Assembly (NCBI GenBank): GCA_949357655.1
Contig: CASHTG010000006.1
Span: 558,001-622,000 of the forward strand
DNA length: 64,000 bases
Reading direction: 5' to 3'
From: Parascedosporium putredinis
Taxonomy: Eukaryota; Ascomycota; Sordariomycetes; Microascales; Microascaceae
Positions 24,709-37,400 of this stretch are shown here, in pieces (positions within the stretch are counted from its first letter, which is position 1; each line of letters opens with the position of its first letter). Position numbers and translations under genes: made by a program. The notes under the pieces are model-generated. The model was given only the letters and a program-made list of their open reading frames with translations. It had not been told where the DNA came from and made no database searches.

Positions 24709-27700
24709 CTTCTAATTAGCGGATACCCGCAATATCCCCTTCTATGGTAGATTTGGTAAAAGTGAGTGATGTCGATGTAGGAACAGAACGAGTTCCTTTT
24801 GGCCCTGGATAGGGCTTGTGTTCGCGATGAACGGCGAGAAAGGAGAAAGAAAGAAGGAGAGTATCACAGATACTCTGTATCAATATGGGACCAAGAAGTG
24901 AAAGAGAGGTGAAGCCTGCGCGCTCAGCGCAAGTGGCGAGAATGAATCAAAGTGAACTGCCACAACTCCATACAACGTTGATCTTACCCTAACAGTACTA
25001 CACCATGATCTCGGAGAAAAGAAACTCGGAAATGTCTTCGAAATCGAGGCGTCTCTGGCCAGGAATTTAAGAAGGACAAGGAGCCAGAGGACGGGAGGGA
25101 TGAGAAACAAGGAACGGAGTGGGGACGGCGGGATGCGCGTGATCAGCATTCATATTTTGGCTCTCGGAGGGAATAACGACGAGCTACCTAAGGCTTCGCC
25201 GGTTGTCCTCTGTGTCTACATTTTCCTATCTTCTCTGTATTGGTGGGGTGTAGTGTACAGCGGTAATAATTGTTTCGCTATAGGGTGCCCCCGGGCTGGT
25301 CGTGTCGATTCTCAAGTCCCGCAGAGTAAAGTAAAACCCGTACACCATCTTTGGTTGTCGATCACTCAATACCAGCGGTAGCCCCTCAAGAAAGATGTGT
25401 ACTGGTGCGGGCTAGGCTCCTCCGGAGGTCGAAAGATACCAGAGATGAGATATGTCGGAAGAGGACAGCGACCTGAAGGCTGCTGAGAGAGGGTCGCCGC
25501 CTACGTGGAGTATACCCACCTGAGGGGGATGGGACGACTTGTTCCGCTTCCATTCCGACGGGAAAATAGCCTGAGGTTGAGATACAACATCGAGCAAACC
25601 CGAACCAAAAAAAGAAAGGTCAAGAGACCACGAATCGGGTGCGCCAGCGAATTGATACAATAAAGGCAGAAAGCTGGTGGGCCGACGGAGGTGAGGCGGG
25701 GGGCATTTTGCCATCGAGGCTCTTGTTACAGGTGCGAATAGCCTCGGTGCAGGGGCCACATCATTGGTTCGAGTCGTGTCGCGTGTTGGAGATCACCTTG
25801 TCCTAAGGCGGGAGTAAGGGTAATATGGCCTTTCCATTTTTGAGCAGGGAACCAAAGATGGCCGGTGCAAGTTGGGGGACAGAGGCCAAAGGCACAGCAG
25901 AGCCTCTTGAGTGTGAATCCTGAAACAGTGGGGTAAGCTAACCACAGCACACGGAACGGGAAGTGCACCAGACAATTCCTTCCAGATTTAGCACCCAAAG
26001 TTTGGTACCTGTTATTACCCTGCTGGCTGCCCTCTTCTATTTCTCTTTCTTCCTTCTTGTCGGGAAGATCATGGAGAAAGGTTCCGGGGCACCATCTCTC
26101 GCGGCGGACCTATCGGAAAATTGGATTGCTTCAACAGGGGCGATCCCTTTTGAGTTTCCAGAGGCCTGGGTCTCTGAGGCCATGCCCGCGGAGAGAACAG
26201 ATGGTGCAGAGAAAGCGAAGGGTGACCCCGAATAGGCTAATCTGGCTGGGTAGCACCATCTATCTTGTAAATCGTCATCTGTCACGGCGGTAAAAATCCT
26301 GGAAAGCTTGGCAGTTTGAGAACTCGCCCTGGCCAAATAGTCAAGTCAGGGTCGAGACCAGAACGCGAGGATGACCTCAAGAAGTGGCAGGAGCCAAGCG
26401 TTAACAGTAGCTTAGCATCCCATGATCCCATGGTGGACGAAGAAGATTGATTAGGTCAGACGCAGGCACAATCTTCTTCTTGATGGCGTGTTAGCGGACA
26501 ACAAAGGCCTGCTGCTCGTCAAGATAGCACCAAATCGAATATTAAGCGTCCCTTCTTCTTGAAGTCCCTTCATAAAGAAGTTTGGCCGGAAAGGAGATAC
26601 AACGCCTAGAGAAGTCGACTCACGATGCAATCGCACCCTCTTCCCCTGCCGAAACGTGCGGATTTGACACACCTCTTCTGCGACGAAGCGAGGCAGCCAG
26701 CCGCTGAGTACTGTGTCCCCCACGAAGCCCGCAGGCTAGACGAGGCGGGTAGATGGCCGCACAAACACTCGCCCCAAACCCGAAGATACTCGCCTTGGCT
26801 CTCAACGACTAAATTTATGACTGTGGCATGGTCAAGAAAAAAAAAAAAAAAACTGCCAAATAGGAGAGTCTCCCGAGCGTCGGAATGGGATAATTCCGCG
26901 ACACCTGCGTGTGACCCCCAAAGGGATTGAGGCGGACGGCTGCATTTTTAAGTTGTTAGATCCTGTCGATCTCATCTGAAGACCGCCTCACTGCTCCCAG
27001 GTGGGTGTCGGCACTTCAAAAGTCAGCTTTGAACCCGCAAGCGATGGGATTGCGCCATCTCTGGGGAATCCGGCTCTCCGAGAGATACTAGCGACTCGAA
27101 GTTCTTCGGCATGGGCGCTGCCTTTAATATCCCCATAGGCTCTCTGCTCCTTTGCCTTAGGAAGGAGGTGATTGAAACCCCGATACGATACAAGTGTTGA
27201 ATGATATGTAATGCTCCCCTGTGCCTCCTTTTTGTTTCTCTTCCTTTACAGAGGAATTAGCTGGATACCTAGATATTTTGGCTACATCGCCTCACCCAAG
27301 TGGATTAAAGGCGCCGCTGTCGACAAATGCAGAGGCTAAGCCTGCGCTGGCTCTGTTATCCAAAAGAAAATGAGACGATAAGCGGAAGGGCGAGCCCCCT
27401 TGTTAATTCTCAAGAACGTTAGAGAAGGTACTGCGGTCAGTCGGGGAGGACGTTCCGGACTAGAGGGGCAACTCCTCAGTTGCGAGCCTCCGACTGTCAC
27501 AGAACCGTGCTCGGGGTTCCACTGCCAAGAAACCACATCGAGATCATTCTGCCGGTGCTTCCAACGATGCGAGCGCGTGGGATAAGACCCTGTGCTTGCG
27601 AGATGAGCGTTATGCAAGAAATTCTCATCGCGCACGGCGTTTTCCAATCCCGGCGTTCGGTCTGGCGGGCGACACTCGCAGACGGGTCCATTTCGCCAAT

Positions 27701-28512
27701 GCGAGTCGGGGCTCTCTACCGGACTTGGCTTGCTTCCGAAATGCCAATTCCCGCTGTGCATCTGCTTTGTGATATCTGGCTGGGAGGAGGGGCTTCATTT
27801 GCTGATAATACCGTTGATCCCACTGTAACGTGCTTATCCTCCAGAACGCTTCTGGCCACCAAAGAACAGGGAAGCCATCAATCCAACCCCGCCAATTGGA
27901 CCAATCGCCAGGCCACGTGCGATAATGGGGATAGATTGCTGAGCACCTTCCCTTTGCTGTCTAACCCCATCATACCTGCCCGGGAACCTTTTTAGTTACC
28001 GACAATTAAAGAACTTTTGATGCTCGTTGGCGCCCCAAGGCATGTGATAGGCCAATCCATGCTATCATTGGGGAACGTCCCTTCCAACTTCGCCTCCCCA
28101 TGAAGCCAAGAAGAGACCAGCACGACTCCAAGATCCATCCACTGGTCAAAATCGAAGAGTTGACGAAAAAAAGGAAGCAGTGGGGGCTCTTGTATGCGAT
28201 ACCGCGTCATCTACTGAGTCGGCCCACATGCGTGTCTCCGCTCAATTGTTCCCTCGATCCATTGGGTTCCATCGGCCCTGCTGAGGTGAAGCTTGAGCAC
28301 GTTGCCAGCGAGATGGAGATCGATATAAATGAACTGCGACGTCAGTCCCGCCGCCCTGGGATTCACCTCTGATCTCTGGCTTTCTTCGGTTGAGGCGGCT
28401 ACCTTCATCTTGACTGCTCCAGTATACACTATCCTTCCCCCACTGAAGTTGGACCCGCTCTTTCTTCGATACGCTCCTTTTGTGTAGACGCTGTGCTGCT
28501 TGCCCCCTCAAG
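24709..28512. other. 3.8 kb gene-poor interval
   Basis: Divergent upstream space of the GPCR (-) and 5'-nucleotidase (+). A run of 16 A lies at 26837-26852. Frames of 90-171 codons (25963-26235 +, 27480-27995 +, 27336-27761 -) lack motifs and overlap one another on opposite strands. The 150 bases before 28513 are C/T-rich on the + strand, consistent with a leader. Confidence 0.5.
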
Positions 28513-30376
28513 ATGCGCCAATCCCTTCTCTTTACGGCCTTGGCCCTCGCTGGCGTCGGTGCCTGCGAGGATGTCCTTTACAGTTCCCGCATGATGAAGC
28601 GTGGAATCGATGCCGCGGGCAACTATAATATGTGTATGTTGTTGTCCTGTCTGTAACCGGTGGATGCGATCGACATCTATGTGGAGCAGCAGCATTTCCC
28701 GTTTTTTATGTAAACCTTTCGCTTACACTTCACGTTAGCCTTCTTCCACGTCAACGATGTCCACGCCCACCTCGACCAGTTTTCTTCTTCGGGCACGGAT
28801 TGCACCAACCCGTCCAAGGGATGCTACGGCGGCTACGCTCGCATCAAGCATACCATTGACACCCTCCGCCCTCAGTACGAAGACTCTCTCTGGCTCAATG
28901 CCGGCGATGAGTTCCAGGGCACACTGTTTTACTCCTTTTACAAGGGGAGAAGATTGGCGAGGTTCTCAACCTTCTCGAATTCGACGCCATGACCTTGGGC
29001 AACCACGAGTGGGATGGCGGCGACGAGGAGCTTGGCAACTTTCTCCAGAATCTCACCTTCCCCGTCATCTCGGCCAACATCGTCTCCTCGTATGAGGGAT
29101 TGAACAAGACCATCAAGCCCTACGTCATCTTCGACAAGCAACAGATTGCTGTAATTGGCTGTACTACTCCAACCACCAAGACCATTTCTTCCGTTGGCGA
29201 TGGTACCGAATTCCTCGATGTTGTTTCGACCGTGCAGCAGACCATTGATCATATCAAGGCCACGACCGACATTAAGCGCATCGTTGCCCTCACCCATATT
29301 GGCTACGATGAGGACAAACGCCTCGCCGAAGAGACCACAGGTTTGAGTCTTATCATGGGCGGTCACAGCCACACACCCCTGGGTAACATGAGCAATGCCG
29401 AAGGCCCTTACCCCACCGTGATCCAAAACAAGGCTGGTGATGAAGTCTTCATCGTCACCGCCTATCGATGGGGTGAGTATGTTGGTTACATTGACGTGAC
29501 ATTTGATGATGAAGGTCGGGCTCTTGCCTACCACGGCGGGCCCATCCACCTCGACAATAGCACAGCTATGGATGAAGAGCTCCAGGCAAAGATCAAGGAG
29601 TGGCGCGGTCCCTTTGAGGAATTTGCCGCCGAGGTCGTCGGCGAGACTAAGGTTGAGCTTGATCAGACTACTTGCCAGCAACAGGAATGCACCCTTGGCG
29701 ATTTTATGGCCGATGCCATGGTTCAGTATCGCATCAAGAACGCCGGGGAGGCGGATAAGCCCGACTTTGCTCTGATCAATGCTGGAGGTATCCGCGCCAC
29801 TATCGACGTTGGCGAGATCACCCGCGGCGAGGTCTTGACCTCTTTCCCCTTTGGAAACTCGGTTGTTCAACTCACTTACAGCGGTGAGGATGTCTGGAAG
29901 ATTCTTGAGGGTGCCGTTTCCAAGTGGAACCAGTTCAACGACAAGGCCATCACCACCTGGTTCCAGGTCAGCCAGGACGTCAGGATAGAGTATAACCCGG
30001 ACAACGCCAACGGGGCCAAGCTTGTCCGTGTCACTATCGGAGGCGAGCCGCTTGACAAGTCCAAGAGCTACAAGATTGTCACCCTCGACTTCCTTGCTGG
30101 TGGCGGCGACAACATTTTCGAAATTAACAAAAACTTTGCCACTCTCGATACCCAAGACGAGGTTCTCATCTGGTACATCAAGGAGAAATCCCCGTCGATT
30201 TCGAGTTGGACGGCCGCATCTCCATCGTCAACGGAACGGCCGAAGAGCCTGGAAACGGCGGTGGTGGCAACGAAGGTGGTGAGAACGGACCCCAGGAAGG
30301 CTCGGCCAACCGACTATTCCCCTACTTCTGGACTACGAGCGTTGCCGTCGTCACGGCCGTCATGTTCCTTAATTGA
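28513..30376 (+). CDS. Secreted, probably GPI-anchored 5'-nucleotidase-type metallophosphoesterase
   Basis: Exons 28513-28633 and 28739-30376 (donor GTATGT, acceptor GTTAG). Signal peptide MRQSLLFTALALAGVGA. The calcineurin-like metallophosphoesterase domain shows all metal-binding blocks: HVNDVHAHLD, AGDEFQGT, LGNHEWDGG, ALTHIGYD and GGHSHTPL. The C-terminal 5'-nucleotidase domain follows, with NAGGIRATIDVGEITRGEV and SFPFGNSVVQLTYSGEDVW. A Gly/Glu/Asn-rich linker and a hydrophobic end (PYFWTTSVAVVTAVMFLN) suggest a GPI attachment signal. The family hydrolyses extracellular nucleotides to nucleosides and phosphate (phosphate or purine scavenging). Two bases are missing, in G runs at 28944-28947 and C runs at 30190-30193; with both the protein is 586 residues. 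A long antisense frame (28938-30155) is a shadow. Confidence 0.92.
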
Positions 30377-31965
30377 TTGATTGCGTTCATAAAGTTTGCT
30401 AACGAGTGATGACTTTGATAATAGGGAGCTGCAAAGCCAAGCGCCGCCGCGCGGTCAGGCTGACTGCCTAGGCCGTTTTGGTGACAACGTCGAGTATGTG
30501 TTGATATGTAACAGATATGGTAGATCGGTTCAAGGGCCTCTCCTTTACCACAGCACCTAATTCAGTAATGTCTTTTTCTCCATCTGGCTCTCAGACAAAG
30601 AGACCTGTTTTACCTTATCATGCCATCTCATGCCTCCATGTATGTGAAGTATCAATTGATCAGTTTGTGAACCTAAGGTAAGAGGTAGTAGCCCTTAGAC
30701 CAAGTTCCCAAGGGGATAGAGAGGAATCATAAACACAACTCTACATATCATTTAACTACCAAGATGTATGATCTAACTATCTTTCTTCCCCCTTTTTCAA
30801 GGCCTCCCAACAACAAGGCACCTGCCTCTCCCTTACCTGTGAAATGACCCCGGCCCCACTTATCCGGGCCTCTCCGGCGCATCTACCATCACCATTCCGG
30901 AAATCCCTTTGGCTTCACGGGATTGAATAGTCTAGTAGTGAGCACCTCTACTCCAGTGCTGATTCACCTAGCCTTAATCACCTAGGGCTCCCACCAAATA
31001 CAAATCTCTAGCCCTTGTTCCTAACTCCCAAAACCTTTCCCTTTACCCTCTTCCTTATGAGAACATCATCATCTGCTGGTAATATCTCACTTTCCCTCGG
31101 CCCCGGTCGAACTGAATGGATATTGTCCTTGCCCGCCTCTAGCAACCTTGAAGCATCTCTCTAGAGAGGCATCTCGATATCCTCCGCCCTTGCTCGCATC
31201 GCTCTGTGTTTTTGAGCACTCTCTTTTTCATTCCCAATCGCTGATTAGGAGGTGAGGCACACAACAAGGTGACGAACGTCGCGTGTTGGAACAACTTCCT
31301 GATTTGTTTTCTGTTTCTTTCAAACTAATCCTTCTTCTCCATACAGAATTATATCCCCTCTTCGTCCGCGTTTTCCACGCTGAGGTACGTATCTGGCCGT
31401 CAAGAGCGGAGTCTTCTCTCCTTTTCCTCGCGAGGCCATCTCAACACGATGCCACCTAGTTGAGGCAGATCGGATCTTTGCTTCGGTTCTCTCTTTTCGT
31501 CACGTTTCCTCCCCTCTCGGCGACGACGTCCGCGAAATCGGGATCGAAGTGTCGAGCCCCTCTGTTCCTATTCAGGCATCTAGTCCCCCATCTCACAACC
31601 TCCCTCACCCTCTCCCGTCAATCCCAAGAAGGAGGCCGCAGGTGGTTGTCCAATATATCTATATCCCTCTTCATCAAATTACCCATCCTCCGCGGCAATT
31701 CCTTCCTGTCTTCATCATCACAAGAGCCTACAAACCATGGATACCATCAATACTGACTGCATTTCATCTACTTAGGCCATCTTGATCTGCCTCTTCGATT
31801 CCAGCATCCGGAACAGCTCAGCCTGTTTTGGTGAACTACACGGGTACGCTCTCCTTTTCACCAGAGTCAGATCAATTCACATAGACTACCGCTAATGAAA
31901 AATAGGAAGAAACATTTCATCAAAAGAGCGCGAAAGCGTGACGGGAAATCGCCCGCGTCTTCGCA
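30377..31965. other. Intergenic, pyrimidine-rich leader at right end
   Basis: No supported gene. From about 31000 to 31900 the + strand is C/T-rich (TCTCTTTT, CCTCCC runs), typical of a fungal promoter or 5' leader for the gene starting at 31966. Confidence 0.5.
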
Positions 31966-32657
31966 ATGTGGATCCTCATCGTTACTACACGTAAGATAGT
32001 CTTCCTCCCCATTACGACTTCCCCCAAAATCGTATAGCAGCCGTCGCTAATATTCCCGGCCCTCGCTCATCCCTAAGTGCTCTTTATCTTTGCCCTTCTC
32101 GGGTGCATCGTGAACGCGGTCCTCGGCCTCGATCTCACGCTTAGCGAGAACTCTGCTCTTGCTCAGCGCATCATCGGCGCCGTCATTTCCGTGTCCATGA
32201 TCATCACTCTGGTCACCCTCTGTTCCTTCAGCAATCACTTAATTTATCACCTCCGTCTTGCTCGTGGCGTCCACATCGACGACTTTGACGATTTCGACGA
32301 CTTTTACGACTTCGTCGACTTCGTCGACTTCGAAGAGGAGCGAGAGGATTCTCCCCCTCCCCTTACTCTGAGGTTGCTGTGGCCACCGCCGTCGCTCAAA
32401 CCTGCAAAGGTGTTACACGGAACAGGAGGCGCAAAGGGTGCACCTGCGGGACCTGTGGGACCTCCGGCGTTCGCCGGCGGTCTCTGCGTCGCCGCCGCCC
32501 TTATCGCCGCCGACCGGTCCCTGAGCTCGCCATCTGGACCGAAGAGGAAATCCAGGTCTTTGCCGACATCACCGTCTTCGAGATTGCCCAGCACCAACTC
32601 CGTGAAGATAACGGTAAGGCCAACGTCTTGAACCGCCTGGCTGCTAAGGACCAGTAG
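31966..32657 (+). CDS. Unidentified small membrane protein with Asp-Phe repeat
   Basis: Not recognised. The ATG at 31966 opens an 8-codon exon (MWILIVTT) that splices from the GTAAGA donor at 31991 to CTAAG at 32077, with a GCTAAT branch site between; this gives one continuous hydrophobic segment with exon 2. TM1 is about LLFIFALLGCIVNAVLGLDL and TM2 about IIGAVISVSMIITLVTLCSF. Then comes an acidic run DDFDDFDDFYDFVDFVDF, a basic Cys-containing stretch, and a conserved-looking end ELAIWTEEEIQVFADITVFE followed by NRLAAKDQ. One base seems missing in the C run at 32350-32354; with it the frame is 202 codons. Exon 1 and the frame over the basic stretch are inference. Confidence 0.55.
32277..32335 (+). 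repeat. Short 9-bp-type coding repeat (Asp-Phe)
   Basis: Units of the type gacgatttc / gacttcgtc repeat about six times and encode (D/V/Y)-D-F steps in the membrane protein. Confidence 0.85.
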
Positions 32658-33259
32658 GTAGCGCACACTATGACCAGTTGCTTTTCGCTGTTTCTTCTCG
32701 CCTGCCTTATTTCTTCTCTCTTTTTTTCCCAATGACCTCTCCAAGTGGTGAGACTAAGAGTGGAGCATTGGGGAGAGAGACGAATGAGCAGAGCACTAGC
32801 CTGGGATTGTTCTTTAAAATAAAATAAAAAATGAAAAAAAGGACCGGCGCAAAGGATAAACAAAAACAGTCTAATTTTCATCAAAGTAATAAACTGCTGA
32901 CGGCCATCCACAAGTTTCAGAGGGCTACCAACATTAACGAGCAACGAGTGAGATTATCGGTGGACAGATGCCAACGACAGGTATTCTTTTCATAATGGAA
33001 AATAGTCGAGTTTGATAGTTCGTTAATAAAAAGATTCATCGGTTCCCCACCGCAATCGAAACCATCTCGCCTTCTATGCCGGGTGCGCTACCTTGATCTC
33101 TCATATCTCGTATGTACAAACTTGATTATCGTGATAATACCTTCTCTCACAATATATATCGTAACCCTACAATCTGCTATCCCGCCGGCTCTCTCCCTCC
33201 CCCGTCATACCCCCGCCCCCAAGCCAATCAAGCCAACTGTCCCAAATCTCGACGACACG
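32658..33259. other. Convergent 3' intergenic
   Basis: Between the small membrane-protein gene and the galactanase gene. AT-rich (for example 32810-32840); no gene. Confidence 0.6.
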
Positions 33260-34299
33260 CTAGATCTGGCCAAAGACCTTCATACTCTCGAGTGCCTTTC
33301 CGGGCCATTGGAACATGGTGTTGGATTCGCACGACGAGCCCAGGCCTGCATTATTCATCCACGCGGGCTCCCAGTAAAAGAGTCCCGTACCCTTAGGGGT
33401 GCTTGCGACAATATCGGCGACTCTCTTAACGAACTCGACTTGGCCCTGCCACGATAGCGCGACGTCACGGAGGTCGGCAGGGAAAGGGCTAGCGGGCTTA
33501 GAGCACTGTTGAGGCCAGTTGATCTCGGCGACGACAATCTCCTTGCCCCACGTCTTCGCCATGTTCTGCAGTGAGGACCGTAGGCTGGCCAGGGTCGCGT
33601 CCTGGCCGTAGAAAGGGTAAAAGGAGACACCCATCTGGTCAAAGTCGTTGAGGCTGAGGCCCGCCTTGAGGACGTTGGTGTACCACCACTCCTGCTGACC
33701 CCAGTTCCAGCCGTTATCAAGGTGAATCATAATCTTGGGCTTGGGGCTCAAGGTTGACTCCTTGACCGCCTTGGACGCGGCCTTGAGCAGGGTCGCGATG
33801 TTGGCAAAGTTGTCCGTCCTCCCCGTGGGCCACAGCAGACCGGACCGGATCTCGTTGCCGATGGAGATAATGTTGGGCGCGACGCCAATCTTCTGGAAAG
33901 CGTCGCAGACATCTTTGGTGTACTTGTATAGCGTGTCCGTCAGCGCTTTGATCTCGGTAGGCCACGCCGTGGGGCCCACTGCTTGCCCGGGTCGGCCCAG
34001 TTATCGCTGTAGTGGAAGTCGAGGTAGACAGCCAAGCCAGCGGCCTTGGCACGCCGGGCCAGCTCGAGGTTGTACTCTAGGTTGTAGTCGCCGTTCGCTG
34101 GGTTAACCCATATGCGCTGCCGGACCGTGTCTACACCATTGGCCGCGAGGATCTGCTCAAGGGGCTTGACGGCTCCTGACGTGTCCGTGTACTGGATCCC
34201 GGCACGCTCTTCGACAATGACGGATGTCCAGTCGGCACCAACGTACTGCAGGGCCGCGTGCGCTGCAGAGGCAAGGATAGGGAGGGCGAGAAGTTTCAT
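33260..34299 (-). CDS. Arabinogalactan endo-beta-1,4-galactanase, GH53
   Basis: A single exon. I chose the start at 34299 because it gives a clean signal peptide, MKLLALPILASAAHA, before ALQYVGADW; the in-frame upstream ATG would bury it. GH53 blocks: VDTVRQRIWVNP; LAVYLDFHYSDNWADPG; SIGNEIRSG (general acid/base Glu); MIHLDNGWNW; MGVSFYPFYGQ; VVAEINWP (nucleophile Glu); GLFYWEPAWM. The length is 346 residues once a missing base near 33980 is counted, normal for fungal GH53. It cleaves beta-1,4-galactan side chains of pectin outside the cell. A TATATATAT run lies about 100 bases upstream of the start. Ends at TAG 33260-33262. Confidence 0.94.
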
Positions 34300-34397
34300 G
34301 ATGGAAACAGGAATGTGACACCAGGGTTTAAGGTTGATGTTCCGCTCGATCCCAGGATTTCCACTCGTCTGCCCATGGTTGTGAGGGTGAAAGGTAA

Positions 34398-34410
34398 GCA
34401 TATATATATG
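34398..34410 (-). promoter_or_regulatory. Candidate TATA element of the galactanase gene
   Basis: The run catatatatatg lies about 100 bases upstream of the galactanase ATG at 34299 and next to a (TG)7 run at 34417-34430. The position suits a core promoter; this is inference from sequence and spacing only. Confidence 0.4.
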
Positions 34411-37400
34411 AATACATGTGTGTGTGTGTGGGTTATGTATCTAATATGAATATATGGATACCTATACAAATTGCCATATATGTCTGTGGAGGTGGATCTG
34501 GGCCGTCATTCATTTTCATCCCTCAATGCAATTAACTCGCTTCAAACATCAGATAAGAGGAGCATCGGCGGCAGATCGGCATCAGGCATGCCCACAGACG
34601 GGTCAGTGGACCAGGAAACACAATTTCCAGCATCCCTCCCATCGAATTGACTGTCTTTGCCCCTTCAAACGAGCATATTCCTGTCCCCAGAGACTCGACG
34701 ATAGGTACCCCGCAGCGGAATCTTGGCATTTAACCCTCCTGGCCTTTTGTCGTCGCATCGTTGCACCAGTGCGAGGAAGGAAGAAACTGCCCACCAAGGA
34801 AAAACTTCGTTATATGTAGTAGTCAAAGAAAAGAGAAGAGAATGGATCTATAGGATAAATGTGAATTGCTCCCGAGGTACGAGCGAGGCACCAGCATGAC
34901 CCGACGTCCCTGGCCAAACAACTCCCTACGGCGGAGCTATGATATTGCTTGTGCAATAAGCTTATGGTTTCTCTCTCTAACGTAGGGCGGATGCATTGAT
35001 TGATCTATGGATGGGCGCTTCGACAGCAAACACAAAAGCGAGAAAGGCCCTATCGGGGCAAGCTCGGATTGAAGCGCTTCTTGTCTTGAGAGAGATGCGG
35101 AAATGACGAACTTATTGCAAGGCGGCAGGTGGGAGAGTTAACTAAATCGATCTTGGTGGGTAAACTCGCGAAAGCGCGGGCTAGGGGCTTCGAGAAAGCA
35201 AGTAATAACAGTGTCTCATATAGAGCATCGTCCCGAGGTCATGCTGTCGCCCGCCATCTTTTTCTCGGCTTCACTATGCGAGCAAGCGCACCATTCGGAT
35301 AGGAATATGGAATATATTACAACCTGGACCGGGAATCTGGGAGCAGCTTCTGTTGATTGATAAAAATTGGACGGCCTCTAGAAGCCAGTTCTCTTACATC
35401 ATAAGCCATGTCTACTTTCGCGGGGTATGGGGAGGCACTCGGCAGACGGCACATGCATGGTTGCATTCTCGGCTTCGGAAGCATCAAGTGGATTATAAAA
35501 TGAAGAAAAAGGCCTGTCAAAGAACGAGCCCCGTTTCGGTAGGGCGGCCCGTGGGACGTTGCATGCGAGTCAAGACAGAAAATGGGGACGGTGACATCGC
35601 GGGGCAAGAACCGGACACGGGTTTTCTTGTTGAGAATGGAGTGCGAAATGTAGATGCCAGTCACCTGGGACTCTCAGAGAAGAACTTTTGTCAAGGTCAA
35701 GGCTAGAGGAAGAAGTACAGGGGAGTCAGTGAAGGTCGTGCGGAGGTCTTGCTATCGCCAAGACGGAGCAAATGAAGGTGAATATACCGAGGCGATGAAG
35801 ACTTTAATGCAAAGATATCATAGACGGATGGGACGATGGGTTCAATTGAAACCTGTTGCACTTCTGGCTAGAGAAACAGATGCCACTCTTTCAACCTCTG
35901 TGTGCTACTGGAGTCCCCGTGAGGCGCTTGGATCAAATGAACGATTGACGAACTGGAGCTGGACAGGTGGCGCGGAAAAACAGAAACTAGAAGTTTCAGC
36001 GAGTTATATGACGACCTGTGTGATGGTCGCTCGGAAAAAGGAAAAGATAAAAACACCTAGGCATTGGTACGAGGAAGTCCGTCTTCGACTTCTCGTACTA
36101 GTTCGGGGTGCTAGAGGATGATAACGGATGTGGCTGATTAATTAAGAATCAAACTCATGGTGATAGCAAGCGACATTGGCAGCGACTATCAAGGGAACGA
36201 AGTGAAGGACAGACGGAGAAGGAGCTGGAGCGGAAACTTGATGTGCATGGAAACTAGATCTACTCAGCTGCACCTTCCCCTCGCTCACGGTCAGATACCA
36301 AGGAAGGCGTTGTCCACACGTGTTGCCTGTCCCGATTCCACAGAACATCAGATAATCAAAGCTCAGCGGCAGAGGTCGTAAACACCTTGAGTTCGAGCGA
36401 TTTCACGGTATTAGGGCGTATGTCAAGGGAATTGAATCTATCGGTTAAGGTGTTACTTCACTTCTATCATCAAAATGCGTGGAGAGGATTTATTGGTGTA
36501 ATGGTCATCATGGCTCTACTCAATACCCAGACATATAGTTAGGCGAGTGTGGCATCGCCAATCTCTTCGACGCGTATTCTTTCGATCGCAACTTAAAAGA
36601 AAAAAAAAAGTCGAATCGTACGTGTATTGCGTGCGTGTAACCCCGTATCGCAATCGGGGCGAGCCCGAGAGTCTAGGCGAACGTCCTATAATTTGGACTA
36701 TTTACTCTTCAGCGATAAAATAGTCGCGAACGGGCTGCGATTTTGCTGCGGTGGGAGCAACTTATAGAAACGCGCTAGGAAGCATATATCTGTGCAGGGG
36801 TTGAAACCGGTGAACGTGAATGCGGTCGTCTGCTGGTATAGAGCCTGTGAGTGGTTTGCGTGCGTGTGTGTGTGTGGAGCGAGAGAAACGGCCCACGCTC
36901 GAGATTTGTCGCGAACGTCAATGTGTGTGTAGCGAAGGTTGTCTTCCTCCCTATATGCGTGGTGTCGGTCTTTGATATTTCCTAGGAATAGGTGCCGATA
37001 GTACAAAATTTGGGTCCACCCTGGTTTCGCAGCTGTATGCCGAGGGAGCTCCAAGGTCAAAGGGCATTATTAATTCGTTACGCTCAAGTTTATAACATCG
37101 CGGAATGGTGCCAACTCGTCGATAAGATGGCTTGCGCGGAATAAATGAGGAGCTTGAGCTATCGTCATGTGGTCGAACTATCTCGAAACGGTACCAAGTG
37201 TCAACGCTCTTCATGGCCTCTTCATCGGAAGGTCCTGCGTGCCCGATCCTCGGCCTGCGCCAACTTGAGCGTCTTAACAGTAACGCTCCTCCTATCCCGA
37301 CTCCTGTCGGCGCCCATAGCCTATGCGCTGCTGTCTGAGCGAGGCGTTGGCCATGCGCGAGTCCGGCTGCGCGACCTTTTCCGTAATCCGGGTCCGACCT

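Noticed and set aside
25963..26235. 90-codon + frame with a hydrophobic segment (VITLLAALFYFSFFLLVG)
   Set aside because: One short hydrophobic stretch in a pyrimidine-rich patch, overlapped by an equally long frame on the other strand; no domain or splice support.
27480..27995. 171-codon + frame
   Set aside because: No domain, signal peptide or compositional bias; overlapped by minus-strand frames of similar quality.
28938..30155. 405-codon minus-strand frame opposite the 5'-nucleotidase
   Set aside because: The sense strand carries every metallophosphoesterase motif; the antisense frame is a codon-bias shadow.
35654..36121. 155-codon + frame
   Set aside because: Arg/Lys-rich mixture without conserved blocks; no flanking gene structure.
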